DNA of 51,677 bases from Ferruginibacter sp. (GCA_014379625.1 JACMLJ010000096.1:1-51677); one strand, 5' to 3'; positions 43,260-51,677 are shown, counted from the first letter of the stretch. Notes: generated from the letters alone by a model not told the origin. A program made the numbers and translations.

Positions 43260-44786
43260 TTAGTTAAAATCATTATCATTTAAATCTTCCTCACTAAAAG
43301 ACTGGGTGCCCATATTGAGCATACTGCCCATCAGGTCTTTAAACTCAATTTTACCATCCAATACCTTTTTGCTGATGAGTGAGAAGGCTGCCAGGCCGTG
43401 TAATACAAATTCCATCAGCAGCGCATTTTCTTTATCATTGGCCGCTTTATAATATTTTTTTACTATTGCGTGCAAGCCATCCACTTTATACAATAATTGC
43501 AGTTTGTCGGCGTCCCTCGTTTCAAAAAATACATCGAGGTGATTGCCGCTGTCGAACCAGCGTGTAATAGATTTATAAGGATTGTCATCAACAGTGGCTT
43601 CCTTGGTTCTTTTCTTTTTAAGTGTATCCGGGTTAGGAAAGTATTGGCTGAAAATGGTACGGGTAGCTTTCTCTAATAAATTAAACGCCACCTGGTACGG
43701 GCCTTCCTGTTCACCTTCATATACCAATTCTATTTTACCGGTTATGGAAGGGATGATGCCTACGAGGTCACTGATCCAAACCTGTGTTTGTGGTTCGTTA
43801 TTAATGATGGCCCTGCGTTCCGCGGCGCTCACTGCGTTTTCATAAGCTGCAATGGTGAGCCTGGCGCTTACACCACTTTTTTTATCTACAAACTCGCTGC
43901 CCCTTGCCTCAAAAGAAACCTGTTCTACCAGTCTTTTTACCAGGTCACTTACATTTACCCGTTTTAACTGTTCTTCGTAAATATGGGCCTCCTGTTCGGT
44001 TATGGCCAGTGATGTTTCAATTGTTTTTGGGTAATGCGTCAATATCTGGCTTTCGATCCGGTCTTTTAACGGAGTTACGATGCTTCCCCTGTTGGTATAA
44101 TCCTCGGGGTTGGCCGTAAATACAAACATAACGTCTAATGGTAAACGCAGTTTAAAACCGCGGATCTGCAGATCGCCTTCTTCCAAAATATTAAATAACG
44201 ACACCTGTATCCTCGCCTGCAAGTCGGGCAATTCGTTGATTACGAAAATGCTGCGGTTACTACGCGGGATAATACCATAATGCAACACGCGTTCATCCGC
44301 AAAACTTAGTTTTAAATTCGCCGCTTTGATTGGATCAATATCACCAATCAGGTCGGCCACGCTAACATCTGGCGTTGCCAGTTTTTCGCCGTAGCGCTGG
44401 CTGCGGTGTAACCAGCTAATGGGTGTTTCATCCCCGAACTTTTCAACCAGGTCAATGGCATATCTTGAAATCGGCTGTAAAGGATCATCATTGATTTCAC
44501 TGCCCGCTACTACAGGAATATATTCATCCAGCAATTGAACCATCTGCCTTGCCATCCTGGTTTTCGCTTGTCCACGCAGGCCGAGAAACAAGATATTATG
44601 GCGGGATAACAAAGCTCTTTCCGTATCCGGTATCACCGAATCTTCATAGCCCAAAATGCCGGGGAAGGCGTTTTCTTTTGCTTTGATCTTTTTGATCAGG
44701 TTTTCACGGAGTTCGTCTTTAATGCTTTTAGAAACATAGCCACTCTTTTTTAGCCCTCCAAGTGTATTGATAGTATTTACAGTCAT
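43260..44786 (-). CDS. AAA ATPase of the magnesium chelatase/MoxR-like group, partner of a VWA protein
   Basis: 508 residues from ATG 44786; a longer frame to 44888 overlaps the toxin gene and is not supported. AAA+ core: Walker A GLRGQAKTRM (about 78-87), Walker B-like IFVINELPDLQ with Asn in place of the usual Asp, the sensor region VMFVFTANPEDYTNRGSIVTPLKDR, then a lid with GVSARLTIAAYENA. The last 130 residues are an acidic helical extension. Such ATPases work with a VWA protein as a metal-chelatase-like or MoxR-type remodelling pair; here the VWA gene lies upstream on the same strand, separated by toxin-antitoxin genes. The substrate is unknown. Confidence 0.85.
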   Translation of the reverse strand: MTVNTINTLGGLKKSGYVSKSIKDELRENLIKKIKAKENAFPGILGYEDSVIPDTERALLSRHNILFLGLRGQAKTRMARQMVQLLDEYIPVVAGSEINDDPLQPISRYAIDLVEKFGDETPISWLHRSQRYGEKLATPDVSVADLIGDIDPIKAANLKLSFADERVLHYGIIPRSNRSIFVINELPDLQARIQVSLFNILEEGDLQIRGFKLRLPLDVMFVFTANPEDYTNRGSIVTPLKDRIESQILTHYPKTIETSLAITEQEAHIYEEQLKRVNVSDLVKRLVEQVSFEARGSEFVDKKSGVSARLTIAAYENAVSAAERRAIINNEPQTQVWISDLVGIIPSITGKIELVYEGEQEGPYQVAFNLLEKATRTIFSQYFPNPDTLKKKRTKEATVDDNPYKSITRWFDSGNHLDVFFETRDADKLQLLYKVDGLHAIVKKYYKAANDKENALLMEFVLHGLAAFSLISKKVLDGKIEFKDLMGSMLNMGTQSFSEEDLNDNDFN

Positions 44787-44808
44787 AATTGTAGTGTAAA
44801 ATGAATAA

Positions 44809-45201
44809 CTATTTGTTTTGTTTGAACAATTGCAGTTCTTTAATAAAAAGAAAATCTTCTGAATTATTTGTAAGCAGTTGCAGCCCATTTTCTATTGCAG
44901 TTGATGCAATCAGCGCATCTGCGGGAAGAAGTTGATGAGTAGTAGTATATTTTTTGAAAATACTAAACGTCTGCCGGGAAATGGCTTCCGAAAGATGGAT
45001 TACTATGTATGCCCTCATTTGCTTATTGAAGTCAATAATCCGTTGTTTCGTTTTTAATCCGGCCAATAATTCAAAATAAGTTATGTTTGAAACAGCAAGT
45101 TTACCTGTATTTTCGTCAAGTATTTTTTTATTTTTTTTATCACCTCTGAAAACCATGATCAGGATATCCGTGACTACTAAAATTTGTGGCTTCTGTCCCA
45201 T
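44809..45201 (-). CDS. VapC-like PIN domain protein, first catalytic Asp missing
   Basis: 130-residue PIN-domain protein of the VapC type, a ribonuclease toxin family. Acidic residues present are E44 in ITYFELLAG, D95 in LPADALIAS and D116 in TNNSEDF. The first catalytic Asp, normally in an LVDTD context, is Val here (V10 in ILVVTDILI; codon GTC where GAC would give Asp), and the following ID is IM. Activity is therefore doubtful. The gene overlaps the putative antitoxin by 25 bases and precedes the AAA gene by 22. Confidence 0.8.
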   Translation of the reverse strand: MGQKPQILVVTDILIMVFRGDKKNKKILDENTGKLAVSNITYFELLAGLKTKQRIIDFNKQMRAYIVIHLSEAISRQTFSIFKKYTTTHQLLPADALIASTAIENGLQLLTNNSEDFLFIKELQLFKQNK

Positions 45202-45395
45202 GCTTTTTTTCTTAATTCTTTTGCATCCAAATCAATATTTTTCCATTTGCCAAACAAAAATGTTGGTGAAACTACCTGCTCCTTTTTCACAGATTGTGTA
45301 GTATCTTTTTCTTCTATTATTGCACCTGATTTTTGTAATAAAGAAGTTACAAACCCTGCTGATTCTTCTGGTATTTTTACAAAAAATTCTTTCAT
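45177..45395 (-). CDS. Putative antitoxin of the VapC-like protein
   Basis: 72-residue protein: MKEFFVKIPEESAGFVTSLLQKSG at the start, a polar middle with KKEQV, and a C-terminal FGKWKNIDLDAKELRKKAWDR that looks like the toxin-binding tail of small antitoxins (hydrophobic-charged helix with W). No complete DNA-binding motif is evident. Position and overlap with the PIN gene define it; the family is not recognised with certainty. Confidence 0.7.
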   Translation of the reverse strand: MKEFFVKIPEESAGFVTSLLQKSGAIIEEKDTTQSVKKEQVVSPTFLFGKWKNIDLDAKELRKKAWDRSHKF

Positions 45396-45520
45396 GGTAG
45401 TTAGATGATTTTAAAGGTACAAATTATTTTATCCGGAGGGATTATATATATTGTTGACTATTCTAACACAGACTTGTTTGAGTTGGGGCTAAAGTGCTTT
45501 ATTTCAATTACTATTTCGAT

Positions 45521-45640
45521 CTATAGCATTTTATTGAATTCTTCCGGGTTTCTTCTTCTATCAACCAGGGAATCTATATGGATAGCATGAGTAGTTATTT
45601 CATAAATTATAACATAGTCCCTTGCAATTTTACCCTTACA
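45521..45640 (-). pseudogene. Remnant of a ParE/RelE-type toxin gene (C-terminal part)
   Basis: Read on the minus strand, the frame encodes GKIARDYVIIYEIT...IHIDSLVDRRRNPEEF and stops at 45521. This is the typical ParE/RelE C-terminus (R-x-x-x-x-Y-x-I-x-Y-E ... R-R-N-P). The frame has no ATG and is closed upstream by a stop near 45670, so the N-terminal half is lost. It lies between the VWA gene and the VapC module. Confidence 0.6.
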
Positions 45641-45743
45641 TTTTCTTTTTACTAAAAAGAAAAAACAACAAAATCATATTTGCAACAATGGTAAATGAGG
45701 GTTTAATTGCCGGGTTCAAAAAAACATTCCCCCCTTTTAATCA

Positions 45744-46841
45744 TTAATACACCGTCTTCCGTTTTCCACTTTCAAAATCTTTAAATATAAATGCCCCCAA
45801 TCGGTCTAATGATGCGAAGAAAGCCTTACCGTTATTGGTTTCCGTAAATTCTGTCACAAATTTTTGCAGGTAGGGATCGCTGGCGATCATAAAGGTAGTA
45901 ATGGGTATTTTTAATTTTTTACATTGCGTAGCCAGGCTCATGCACCGGTTCAGTATTTTTCTGTCTACCCCAAAGCTGTTTTTATAATACCGTTTACCTA
46001 CTTTAAGGCAGGTTGGTTTGCCATCAGTTATCATAAAGATCTGTTTGTTGGGGTTTCTTCTTTTCCGCAGCAGGTCCATCGCCAGTTCCAGCCCCGCAAC
46101 AGTATTGGTATGGTAAGGTCCTACCTGCAAATAGGGAAGGTCTTTTATTTCAATCGTCCAGGCGTCATTGCCAAAAACCACGATATCCAATGTGTCTTTG
46201 GGATACCTGGTTTGTATCAGTTCGCTCAACGCCATAGCTACTTTTTTTGCCGGCGTAATCCGGTCTTCGCCATATAAAATCATGGAATGACTGATATCAA
46301 TCATCAATACGGTAGAGGTTTGTGATTTGTAATCTGTTTCCCTTATCTCCAGGTCATCTTCATGCAACCGGAAACTGTCCACCCCATGATTGATCTGTGC
46401 ATTGCGGATGGATGTAGTGAAATCAATTTGTTCAAGAGTATCCCCAAATTGAAAGGGCCTTGTTTCGGGATTGATCTCATCGCCGCCACCGGGTTTAAAA
46501 GTAGTATGGTTGCCTTGTTTAGTCTTTTTTAATTTGCCGAATATTTCCTCCAGGCTTTTCCTGCGGATACCCTGTTCTGTTTTGGGGGTTATTTTAATTT
46601 CGCCATTTCCTTTTTTCTCATCGATATATCCTTTGTCTTTCAGGTCTTCATAAAAATCACCCATGCCATAATCGTTTTGGGTAAGATTATATTCTTTGTC
46701 CAGTTCATTCATCCACTGCATAGCTTCGCCAACTTCGCCGTTGGTGTAGGTAAGTAATTGCATAAAAATATCTAATAACTGCTCAAAACGTGTTTTGCCA
46801 TCCTGAGCAGGATCGAATTTGGAGAAGTTGTACCCTTTCAT
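45744..46841 (-). CDS. VWA domain protein, partner of the AAA ATPase
   Basis: 365 residues. The N-terminal helical part (1-150) ends in GDTLEQIDFTTSIRNA; the VWA domain (about 165-350) has MIDISHS, giving the MIDAS DxSxS, the conserved Thr in YHTNTVAG and Asp in MITDGKP, so the metal site appears complete. With the ATPase gene downstream it matches the AAA/VWA pairs (BchI/BchD- or MoxR/VWA-like) common in Bacteroidota, thought to insert metals or remodel complexes. No terminator was seen between it and the toxin-antitoxin genes. Confidence 0.85.
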   Translation of the reverse strand: MKGYNFSKFDPAQDGKTRFEQLLDIFMQLLTYTNGEVGEAMQWMNELDKEYNLTQNDYGMGDFYEDLKDKGYIDEKKGNGEIKITPKTEQGIRRKSLEEIFGKLKKTKQGNHTTFKPGGGDEINPETRPFQFGDTLEQIDFTTSIRNAQINHGVDSFRLHEDDLEIRETDYKSQTSTVLMIDISHSMILYGEDRITPAKKVAMALSELIQTRYPKDTLDIVVFGNDAWTIEIKDLPYLQVGPYHTNTVAGLELAMDLLRKRRNPNKQIFMITDGKPTCLKVGKRYYKNSFGVDRKILNRCMSLATQCKKLKIPITTFMIASDPYLQKFVTEFTETNNGKAFFASLDRLGAFIFKDFESGKRKTVY

Positions 46842-46965
46842 AAAAAATGATAACCCTTTTCCGGCAACAGGCGCGCATCAATATTGGTGGTCCCGGGCCG
46901 GTCGTCTGTCGGTTACCTGCAATTTAATAAACATTTTAGTGCAACCATTGGTTCGCCTGTTAAAT

Positions 46966-46995
46966 AAAAAATCCTCCTGCTTTTTGCAGAAGGAT
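46966..46995 (-). terminator. Terminator of the DUF2723 gene
   Basis: On the minus strand ATCCTTCTGC / GCAGGAGGAT (one mismatch) around AAAAA, followed by TTTTT (A run 46966-46970), about 20 bases after the stop at 47017. Confidence 0.82.
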
Positions 46996-47016
46996 CTTTA
47001 TTTTGAACTGGTATTT

Positions 47017-50000
47017 TTATTTTTTGGTACTATCGGGCCGCTTTACGGAAGACGCCGCCGGCATATTATTAATGGTGCCCGGCATTTCCGAAACCTTTGG
47101 TAAAGGGTTTTTATACATCCCTTCTATTTGCTGGATGCCGCGCAGGAAATTGGTTGCCTGCTCATTGTCGTACCTGAATTGCTCCTGTTTGTTTTCATCC
47201 AGGTTTGCATAATAATTGAGCTGCTGTTCCAGGTCCTTCTTTACGCTCCTGCTCACTTTTTCCGCCAAAACCGTATCACCGGCTTTAAAACAGGCTTCCA
47301 AAAACTGGAGCGAAATGGAATTGTGCTGCTGGTATCTTGAAACCATGCCATAACTAAAATTCTCCTCAAGCATACCTTTATCGCATTTCTGTAACATTTT
47401 TTTGGCTTCTTCTTTTTTGCCATTATCCGCAAGGTTGCCTGCTGCCTGTGCATAGGCCAGTCGAATACTGTTTAAATGCCTGCGATTTTCTTCATCAAAA
47501 TAAACGCCCGCTACATTGGCATTGCCAAATACAAACTTATTCATCATTTTGTCGTATACCCAGCTTGTATTAACGGGACTGTTGGCTACCGGGACAAGCC
47601 TGTTGGTAAGCCCATCCTGCCGCAGGTATGGACCAAATCCAAGCTCCCGGTATTCAGATGTAAAATAGATGGGCCTTTTCCATTTATTGGAGGCAATCAG
47701 GTTTAAAATGGCAGCATCGTTTTTAAATAACGCGCTTTTTGGAATTTCAAACTTCATTTCTGTCAGCACACTGTCATCCGCATTTACAGTTCCATTGCCA
47801 CGTACCAATGCCACATCCACAGGGATAGATACTTTTTTTGTTGGAAATATATTCAGCGTATCTCCATTCCGAAGTTCTATTTTACCCGCCTCATCGCTGC
47901 CTGCATAGTCTTTCATCATTGTATACAGGTCCATGTATTGGTTAGGATCTACCCCCGGTCTGGGCGCATAATAAACGATATCCCTTTTTGCGCCTTCTAT
48001 CTGCGCAGCGCTCCAGATAGGATCCATCGGGTCGCTGTTATTTAATTTATACCGGAGCTGGTTGATATACCAGTCGGTACCCAGTAAACTTGAATTAACC
48101 ACCCGGATATCCCTGCGTATTCCCTGTACTTCCTGCGCATACCACAAAGGGTAGGTATCGTTATCACCAAAAGAAATCACCAGGGCATTGGGGGCGCAAC
48201 TTTCCAGATAGTCAATGGCAAGGTCCCTTGCCAATACCTTTTTACCGCGGTCATGATCGTCCCATTCCTGGCTGGCCATTAATACCGGTACAGCTAATAA
48301 ACAGAGCGCTGCTGCTGCATAATTGGCCAGTTTGCCGCTCATGAATTTGGTAAATAATTCTTTTACGTACAATACACCCAATCCTATCCAGAGGGCAAAT
48401 ACATAGAAAGAACCCACAAAGGCATAGTCACGCTCACGTGGCTGGTTACCCGCCATGTTTAAATAAACAACAATGGCGATCCCGGTAAAGAAAAATAATA
48501 AACCAACAACAAGGGCATCCCTGTTATTCTTTTTAACATGAAAAACGATGCCCAGTATGCCGAGGATAAGTGGTAGTGCGAATAATTTATTATTTGCCTT
48601 ATTGTGCTTCATGCTGTCGGGCATATATTTCTGGTCGCCCAAACGCATATTATCCCAAAATGAAATACCGGTCTTCCAGTTGCCATCCCGCACATTACCC
48701 ATATTTACGCCCTGAACATCATCCTGCTTACCTGCAAAATTCCACATAAAATACCTTAGGTACATCCAGCCAAGCTGGTATTGCGTAAAGAAACTGATAT
48801 TGTCTGCCATGGTGGGCGTACCCTGGTATTCACCGGTTTTAGGATCTTTTCCAATGCCCGCGAAACTTGCATAATAGTCAGCATGTCCCTGGTCATTGCT
48901 CTGGTCCCACATACGTGGAAAAATATGCTGATCTTCATCGGCATAAACTGTTTCCATCTTACGGCCATTCTTTACATACTGTCCCTTTCCTTTGATATAG
49001 GTTTCCACAATATTTTGTTCGGCAGGGGTAGCGGTAAAATCCTGACCTTTTAAGATTGGCCAGTCGCCATATTGTTCACGGCCCAGGTAGCCGACGAGGT
49101 TAACAGGATTATCAACATTAAACATATCCACCACAGGGTCGGCATTGGAGCGGATCAGCGTAGTAAAATAGGTAGAATAACCCAGCAGCATAAACGCAAA
49201 ACTCCACAACCCCAATCGCAGGAAATTCCAGTTGTTCTTTGTAGCAAGGCGCAGCCCGAAAAATATTAATACCCCGATCAGGATGAAGAAAAATGCAAAG
49301 CCGCTAAAGAAGGGCATTCCAAAATCATTTACAAAGAGGATATCAAAATTACCCGCCCCTTTAATGGTCCATTGAATGACCGCTTTTTGTATAAAACCTG
49401 TTAGCAGGCAACCCACTAAAAAAGCCATCACCACTCCCCAGGTGGTTACTTTATAACGCTTATAATAATAAATCATTACCATGGCCGGGATGGTAAGCAG
49501 GTTCAGTAAATGAACGCCAATGGATAATCCCATCAGGTAAAATATCAGGATCAGCCACCTGTCTGCACTGGTAAAATGACCGGTAATTCCCCTCTTATTT
49601 TCTTCCGTAACGGCATCTTCCCATTTAAGCATTGCCCAAAATACGATTGCGGTAAAGAAGGATGATAGTGCATACACTTCACCTTCAACGGCACTATACC
49701 AGAATGAATCAGAAAAAGTATAAGCCAGTGCCCCGATAGAGCCGGCACCCATTACTGCAAATATTTGTTCGCCGTTTAATTCATTGTTACCGGCACGGAC
49801 TAATTTTTTAGCAAAATGGGTGATGCTCCAAAATAAGAATAAAATAGTGAACCCACTGGAGAGTGCGCTCATCAGGTTGATACCTGTAGCTGCATGCTGA
49901 GGATCAAAAGGAACCATGAATAAACGGCCGATCAACACAAAAAGAGGGGCGCCCGGCGGGTGAGGGATTTGTAATTTGTAGGCGCTGGAAGCAAATTCAC

Positions 50001-50106
50001 CACAGTCCCAGAAACTGCCGGTAGCCTCCATTGTCATGATGTAAACAGCACAGGCAATCAGGCACACGATCCATCCGGTAATGTTGTTGATACGTTTAAA
50101 TGTCAT
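47017..50106 (-). CDS. DUF2723 membrane protein (GT-C-type O-mannosyltransferase-like)
   Basis: 1029 residues. The N-terminal DUF2723 core has about 12 helices; after the first helix comes MEATGSFWDCGEFASSAYKLQIPHPPGAPLF, the conserved loop with D-x-G-E, which resembles the catalytic Asp/Glu loop of GT-C glycosyltransferases. The distal third is soluble, with NALVISFGDNDTYPLWYAQEVQGIRRDIRVVN and a helical, TPR-like tail (EEAKKMLQKCDKG...). The human homologue TMEM260 is an O-mannosyltransferase, so protein glycosylation is a plausible role here, but the donor and acceptor are unknown. It is monocistronic. Confidence 0.88.
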   Translation of the reverse strand: MTFKRINNITGWIVCLIACAVYIMTMEATGSFWDCGEFASSAYKLQIPHPPGAPLFVLIGRLFMVPFDPQHAATGINLMSALSSGFTILFLFWSITHFAKKLVRAGNNELNGEQIFAVMGAGSIGALAYTFSDSFWYSAVEGEVYALSSFFTAIVFWAMLKWEDAVTEENKRGITGHFTSADRWLILIFYLMGLSIGVHLLNLLTIPAMVMIYYYKRYKVTTWGVVMAFLVGCLLTGFIQKAVIQWTIKGAGNFDILFVNDFGMPFFSGFAFFFILIGVLIFFGLRLATKNNWNFLRLGLWSFAFMLLGYSTYFTTLIRSNADPVVDMFNVDNPVNLVGYLGREQYGDWPILKGQDFTATPAEQNIVETYIKGKGQYVKNGRKMETVYADEDQHIFPRMWDQSNDQGHADYYASFAGIGKDPKTGEYQGTPTMADNISFFTQYQLGWMYLRYFMWNFAGKQDDVQGVNMGNVRDGNWKTGISFWDNMRLGDQKYMPDSMKHNKANNKLFALPLILGILGIVFHVKKNNRDALVVGLLFFFTGIAIVVYLNMAGNQPRERDYAFVGSFYVFALWIGLGVLYVKELFTKFMSGKLANYAAAALCLLAVPVLMASQEWDDHDRGKKVLARDLAIDYLESCAPNALVISFGDNDTYPLWYAQEVQGIRRDIRVVNSSLLGTDWYINQLRYKLNNSDPMDPIWSAAQIEGAKRDIVYYAPRPGVDPNQYMDLYTMMKDYAGSDEAGKIELRNGDTLNIFPTKKVSIPVDVALVRGNGTVNADDSVLTEMKFEIPKSALFKNDAAILNLIASNKWKRPIYFTSEYRELGFGPYLRQDGLTNRLVPVANSPVNTSWVYDKMMNKFVFGNANVAGVYFDEENRRHLNSIRLAYAQAAGNLADNGKKEEAKKMLQKCDKGMLEENFSYGMVSRYQQHNSISLQFLEACFKAGDTVLAEKVSRSVKKDLEQQLNYYANLDENKQEQFRYDNEQATNFLRGIQQIEGMYKNPLPKVSEMPGTINNMPAASSVKRPDSTKK

Positions 50107-50143
50107 ATAGTTATTGGTTATACCCCGATAAGTACCGGGAGCG

Positions 50144-50151
50144 CAAATATA
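50144..50151 (-). promoter_or_regulatory. -7 element of the DUF2723 gene
   Basis: TATATTTG on the minus strand matches TAnnTTTG; 37 bases before the ATG at 50106. Confidence 0.5.
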
Positions 50152-50317
50152 ATTAGTTTGAGGTTTGCAGTAGATAGTTTATGGTTATTTATGATTTTTT
50201 TGTTAACGGGAGCAGGGGCTTGGTTAAACATCCTCGTTTGCCTGACTCAGCCAGGGGGATTTAACCGGAAGGATGAATAGCCATAAACAAGTTGAATGAA
50301 CCGCACCCCCCTTCTCC

Positions 50318-50366
50318 CATCCACCATCCAGCACCCAGTATCTAGTACCCTCCATCCATCGTCTTC
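50318..50366. repeat. Heptamer tandem array upstream of the EamA gene
   Basis: CATCCAC CATCCAG CACCCAG TATCTAG TACCCTC CATCCAT CGTCTTC: seven degenerate heptamers ending 2 bases before a consensus -7 box. Confidence 0.7.
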
Positions 50367-50368
50367 CT

Positions 50369-50376
50369 TATCTTTG
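50369..50376 (+). promoter_or_regulatory. -7 element of the EamA transporter gene
   Basis: TATCTTTG, six bases before the ATG at 50383, so the leader must be very short or absent. Confidence 0.5.
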
Positions 50377-50382
50377 CGTTAG

Positions 50383-51273
50383 ATGCGGAAAGCTTTTCTC
50401 CAACTACATATCGCTGTTTTTTTAGCCGGCTTCACGGCAATCCTGGGAAAACTGATCGGTCTTAACGAGGGATTGCTGGTTTGGTACAGGTTATTGATTA
50501 CGGTCATTGTCTTAGGATTGTTATTGTACTTTAAAAAGCAATTGCATCGGATTCCTGCAAAAGATGTTTTTAAAATATTTGGGGTGGGTTTGATTGTTGC
50601 CGTGCATTGGGTAAGCTTTTATGGAAGTGTAAAATATGGGAATGTATCCATTGCGGTAGTGTGTATCTCCGCTTCGGGTTTCTTTACCGCCTTTTTTGAA
50701 CCCTGGATTTTTAACCGACAGATCGTTTTAATAGAAATTTTACTCAGCCTGCTGGCAATAGTCGGCATTTATATAATTTTTGATTTTCATCCACAATATA
50801 AAACAGGTATTATTTTCGGTATCATTTCAGCGATTGGCAGTTCGCTTTTCCCTATTTTCAATAAAAAATTATTGATGCGGTTTAGCCCGGCTACCCTAAC
50901 CTTGTATGAATTGGGGGGAGGATTGGCCGCATTAACTGTTTTAGTGCCTTTTTACCTCCTGCAATTCCCTGCCGGTTATTTGCTGCCCACAACAGAAGAT
51001 TGGGTATGGCTGACAATTTTAGCCTGTGTTTGCACGGTTTTATGTTTCGATTTGCAGTTGAACGCCCTGAAGAAAATATCACCTTTTACAGCCAATATCG
51101 CTTATAATATGGAACCTGTATATGGGATCATACTTGCTTTTATCATTTTCCGGGAAAATAAATTATTAAATATGCATTTTTACCTGGGAGTAGGGCTTAT
51201 CATATTGTCGGTATTACTTCAAACAGGCAGAGTATGGTTTAGGGAAGGCAGAAGATCCGGCAGCATTGGTTGA
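50383..51273 (+). CDS. EamA-family transporter (drug/metabolite transporter superfamily)
   Basis: 296 residues with ten predicted transmembrane helices in two five-helix EamA repeats. The first repeat has AVHWVSFYGSVKYGNVSIAVVCISASGFFTAFFEP; the second has FGIISAIGSSLFPIFNKKLL and ends with FTANIAYNMEPVYGIILAFIIFREN, the usual last-helix motif. It exports or imports a small metabolite across the inner membrane; the substrate cannot be predicted. The C-terminal tail is short and basic. It is monocistronic, with a promoter directly before the start. Confidence 0.88.
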   Translation: MRKAFLQLHIAVFLAGFTAILGKLIGLNEGLLVWYRLLITVIVLGLLLYFKKQLHRIPAKDVFKIFGVGLIVAVHWVSFYGSVKYGNVSIAVVCISASGFFTAFFEPWIFNRQIVLIEILLSLLAIVGIYIIFDFHPQYKTGIIFGIISAIGSSLFPIFNKKLLMRFSPATLTLYELGGGLAALTVLVPFYLLQFPAGYLLPTTEDWVWLTILACVCTVLCFDLQLNALKKISPFTANIAYNMEPVYGIILAFIIFRENKLLNMHFYLGVGLIILSVLLQTGRVWFREGRRSGSIG

Positions 51274-51547
51274 TTATGTGAGAATAGACCGGTTACAATT
51301 AGTTAATTAGCTGATTAGCTAATGTGCTAATGTAAAAACGCCTCAGTTCCACCGGCAAATGATCTGGCAAAAAAGTGATTACTTATTTGCAGTTTTTCTT
51401 CCCTGGCGCCAAAATCTACTCATCCAATCTTATTCCAGGCGGGTGATTGCTGGACAAATTGATGACACCGGATACCTTTCTTAGCTACTGCCACATTGAA
51501 ATTTTAAAAAAAATGAGAAACCTCCGCTCAAATCCAAATTCTTTTGT
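51274..51547. other. Non-coding gap with octamer repeats
   Basis: About 275 bases without a gene. It contains four octamers, TTAATTAG CTGATTAG CTAATGTG CTAATGTA, at 51303-51334. No terminator of the transporter gene was recognised. Confidence 0.5.
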
Positions 51548-51555
51548 TACCTTCG
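51548..51555 (+). promoter_or_regulatory. Near-consensus -7 element of rpmB
   Basis: TACCTTCG (one mismatch to TAnnTTTG), 19 bases before the ATG at 51575. Confidence 0.4.
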
Positions 51556-51574
51556 CCGTCCAAAAAATTAGTAT

Positions 51575-51677
51575 ATGGCTAGAGTATGTCAAGTTACAGG
51601 TAAGAGGCCAATTACGGGTAACAAAGTATCGCATTCAAATATAAAAACAAAGCGTAGGTTTTTGCCCAATTTGCAAA
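51575..51677 (+). CDS. rpmB: 50S ribosomal protein L28, 3'-truncated by the window
   Basis: The first 34 codons read MARVCQVTGKRPITGNKVSH and then NIKTKRRFLPNLQ, the invariant start of L28. The gene runs off the window end. L28 is usually followed by rpmG (L33), which would lie just outside. Confidence 0.93.
   Translation, partial: MARVCQVTGKRPITGNKVSHSNIKTKRRFLPNLQ

Noticed and set aside
44787..44888. N-terminal extension of the AAA ATPase reading frame
   Set aside because: It overlaps the VapC-like gene, is Cys/Asn/Lys-rich and unlike the family; ATG 44786 is the better start.
45405..45590. 61-codon plus-strand frame
   Set aside because: It overlaps the ParE/RelE remnant on the other strand and has no recognisable features.
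51447..51644. 65-codon frame at the window end
   Set aside because: It is out of frame with rpmB, whose protein is unmistakable.

Overview
The window looks like a chromosomal segment of a Bacteroidota bacterium, probably of the Chitinophagaceae or a close relative. The grounds are the protein families (DUF2723, DUF3667, DUF2490, TonB-plug-like outer membrane barrels, AAA plus VWA pairs, a large NtrY-like kinase), low to moderate GC, hardly any Shine-Dalgarno sequences, and many copies of the Bacteroidota -7 promoter element TAnnTTTG. No phage, insertion sequence, plasmid functions, CRISPR array or rRNA were seen. This placement is inference; no database was consulted.

Layout. 1-650: a decayed MNT/HEPN toxin-antitoxin pair. 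832-2948: succinyl-CoA synthetase alpha subunit and a convergent histidine kinase. 3041-4369: a glycosyltransferase and a tiny membrane protein. 4466-4701: tRNA-Gly(GCC) and tRNA-Leu(UAA), each with its own terminator. 5090-10890: a surface-glycan cluster (two GT2 enzymes, a GT8-like enzyme, a NodB deacetylase and a GT2-methyltransferase fusion). 11229-13367: a split ThrE-type threonine/serine exporter and a Pr6Pr membrane protein. 13444-15963: a DUF2490 barrel and an AspT/YidE-type transporter. 16479-20619: PEP carboxykinase (GTP) and a glycogen branching enzyme of eukaryotic type. 20881-22619: a HipA-like kinase/DUF3037 pair and a DinB-family protein. 22807-28409: a peptidase-propeller-barrel protein divergent from an outer-membrane receptor-like protein. 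28565-31447: a YD-repeat-like secreted protein, DUF3667 and MazG. 31591-37016: an NtrY-like kinase tail-to-tail with PolX. 37192-38142: a histone H1-like protein, then L27 and L21. 38334-43076: an acyltransferase, PriA and MurB. 43260-46841: an AAA ATPase and VWA protein separated by toxin-antitoxin genes. 47017-50106: a DUF2723 glycosyltransferase. 50383-51677: an EamA transporter and the start of L28.

How the genes work together. Most are housekeeping or cell-envelope genes in short operons: TCA cycle, gluconeogenesis and glycogen, peptidoglycan, phospholipid, ribosome, replication restart, and nucleotide and DNA maintenance. The glycan cluster probably builds one surface polysaccharide or glycoprotein decoration, with DUF2723 as a further membrane glycosyltransferase.

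The less ordinary content lies in three layers. First, every toxin-antitoxin module seen is damaged: frameshifts in MNT and HEPN, a lost first Asp in the VapC-like toxin, and a ParE/RelE 3' remnant. Second, many intergenic regions carry short tandem heptamer repeats, one array lies inside the murB reading frame, and there are two other repeat families (22605-22752 and 41791-41957). Third, several proteins have unusual architecture or active sites: an HENRH peptidase with a propeller and barrel, a PolX with all three polymerase Asp positions changed to Glu, and a GT2-methyltransferase fusion. I found no clear undescribed defence or mobile system; the best leads are the repeat families and the 944-residue peptidase-barrel protein.
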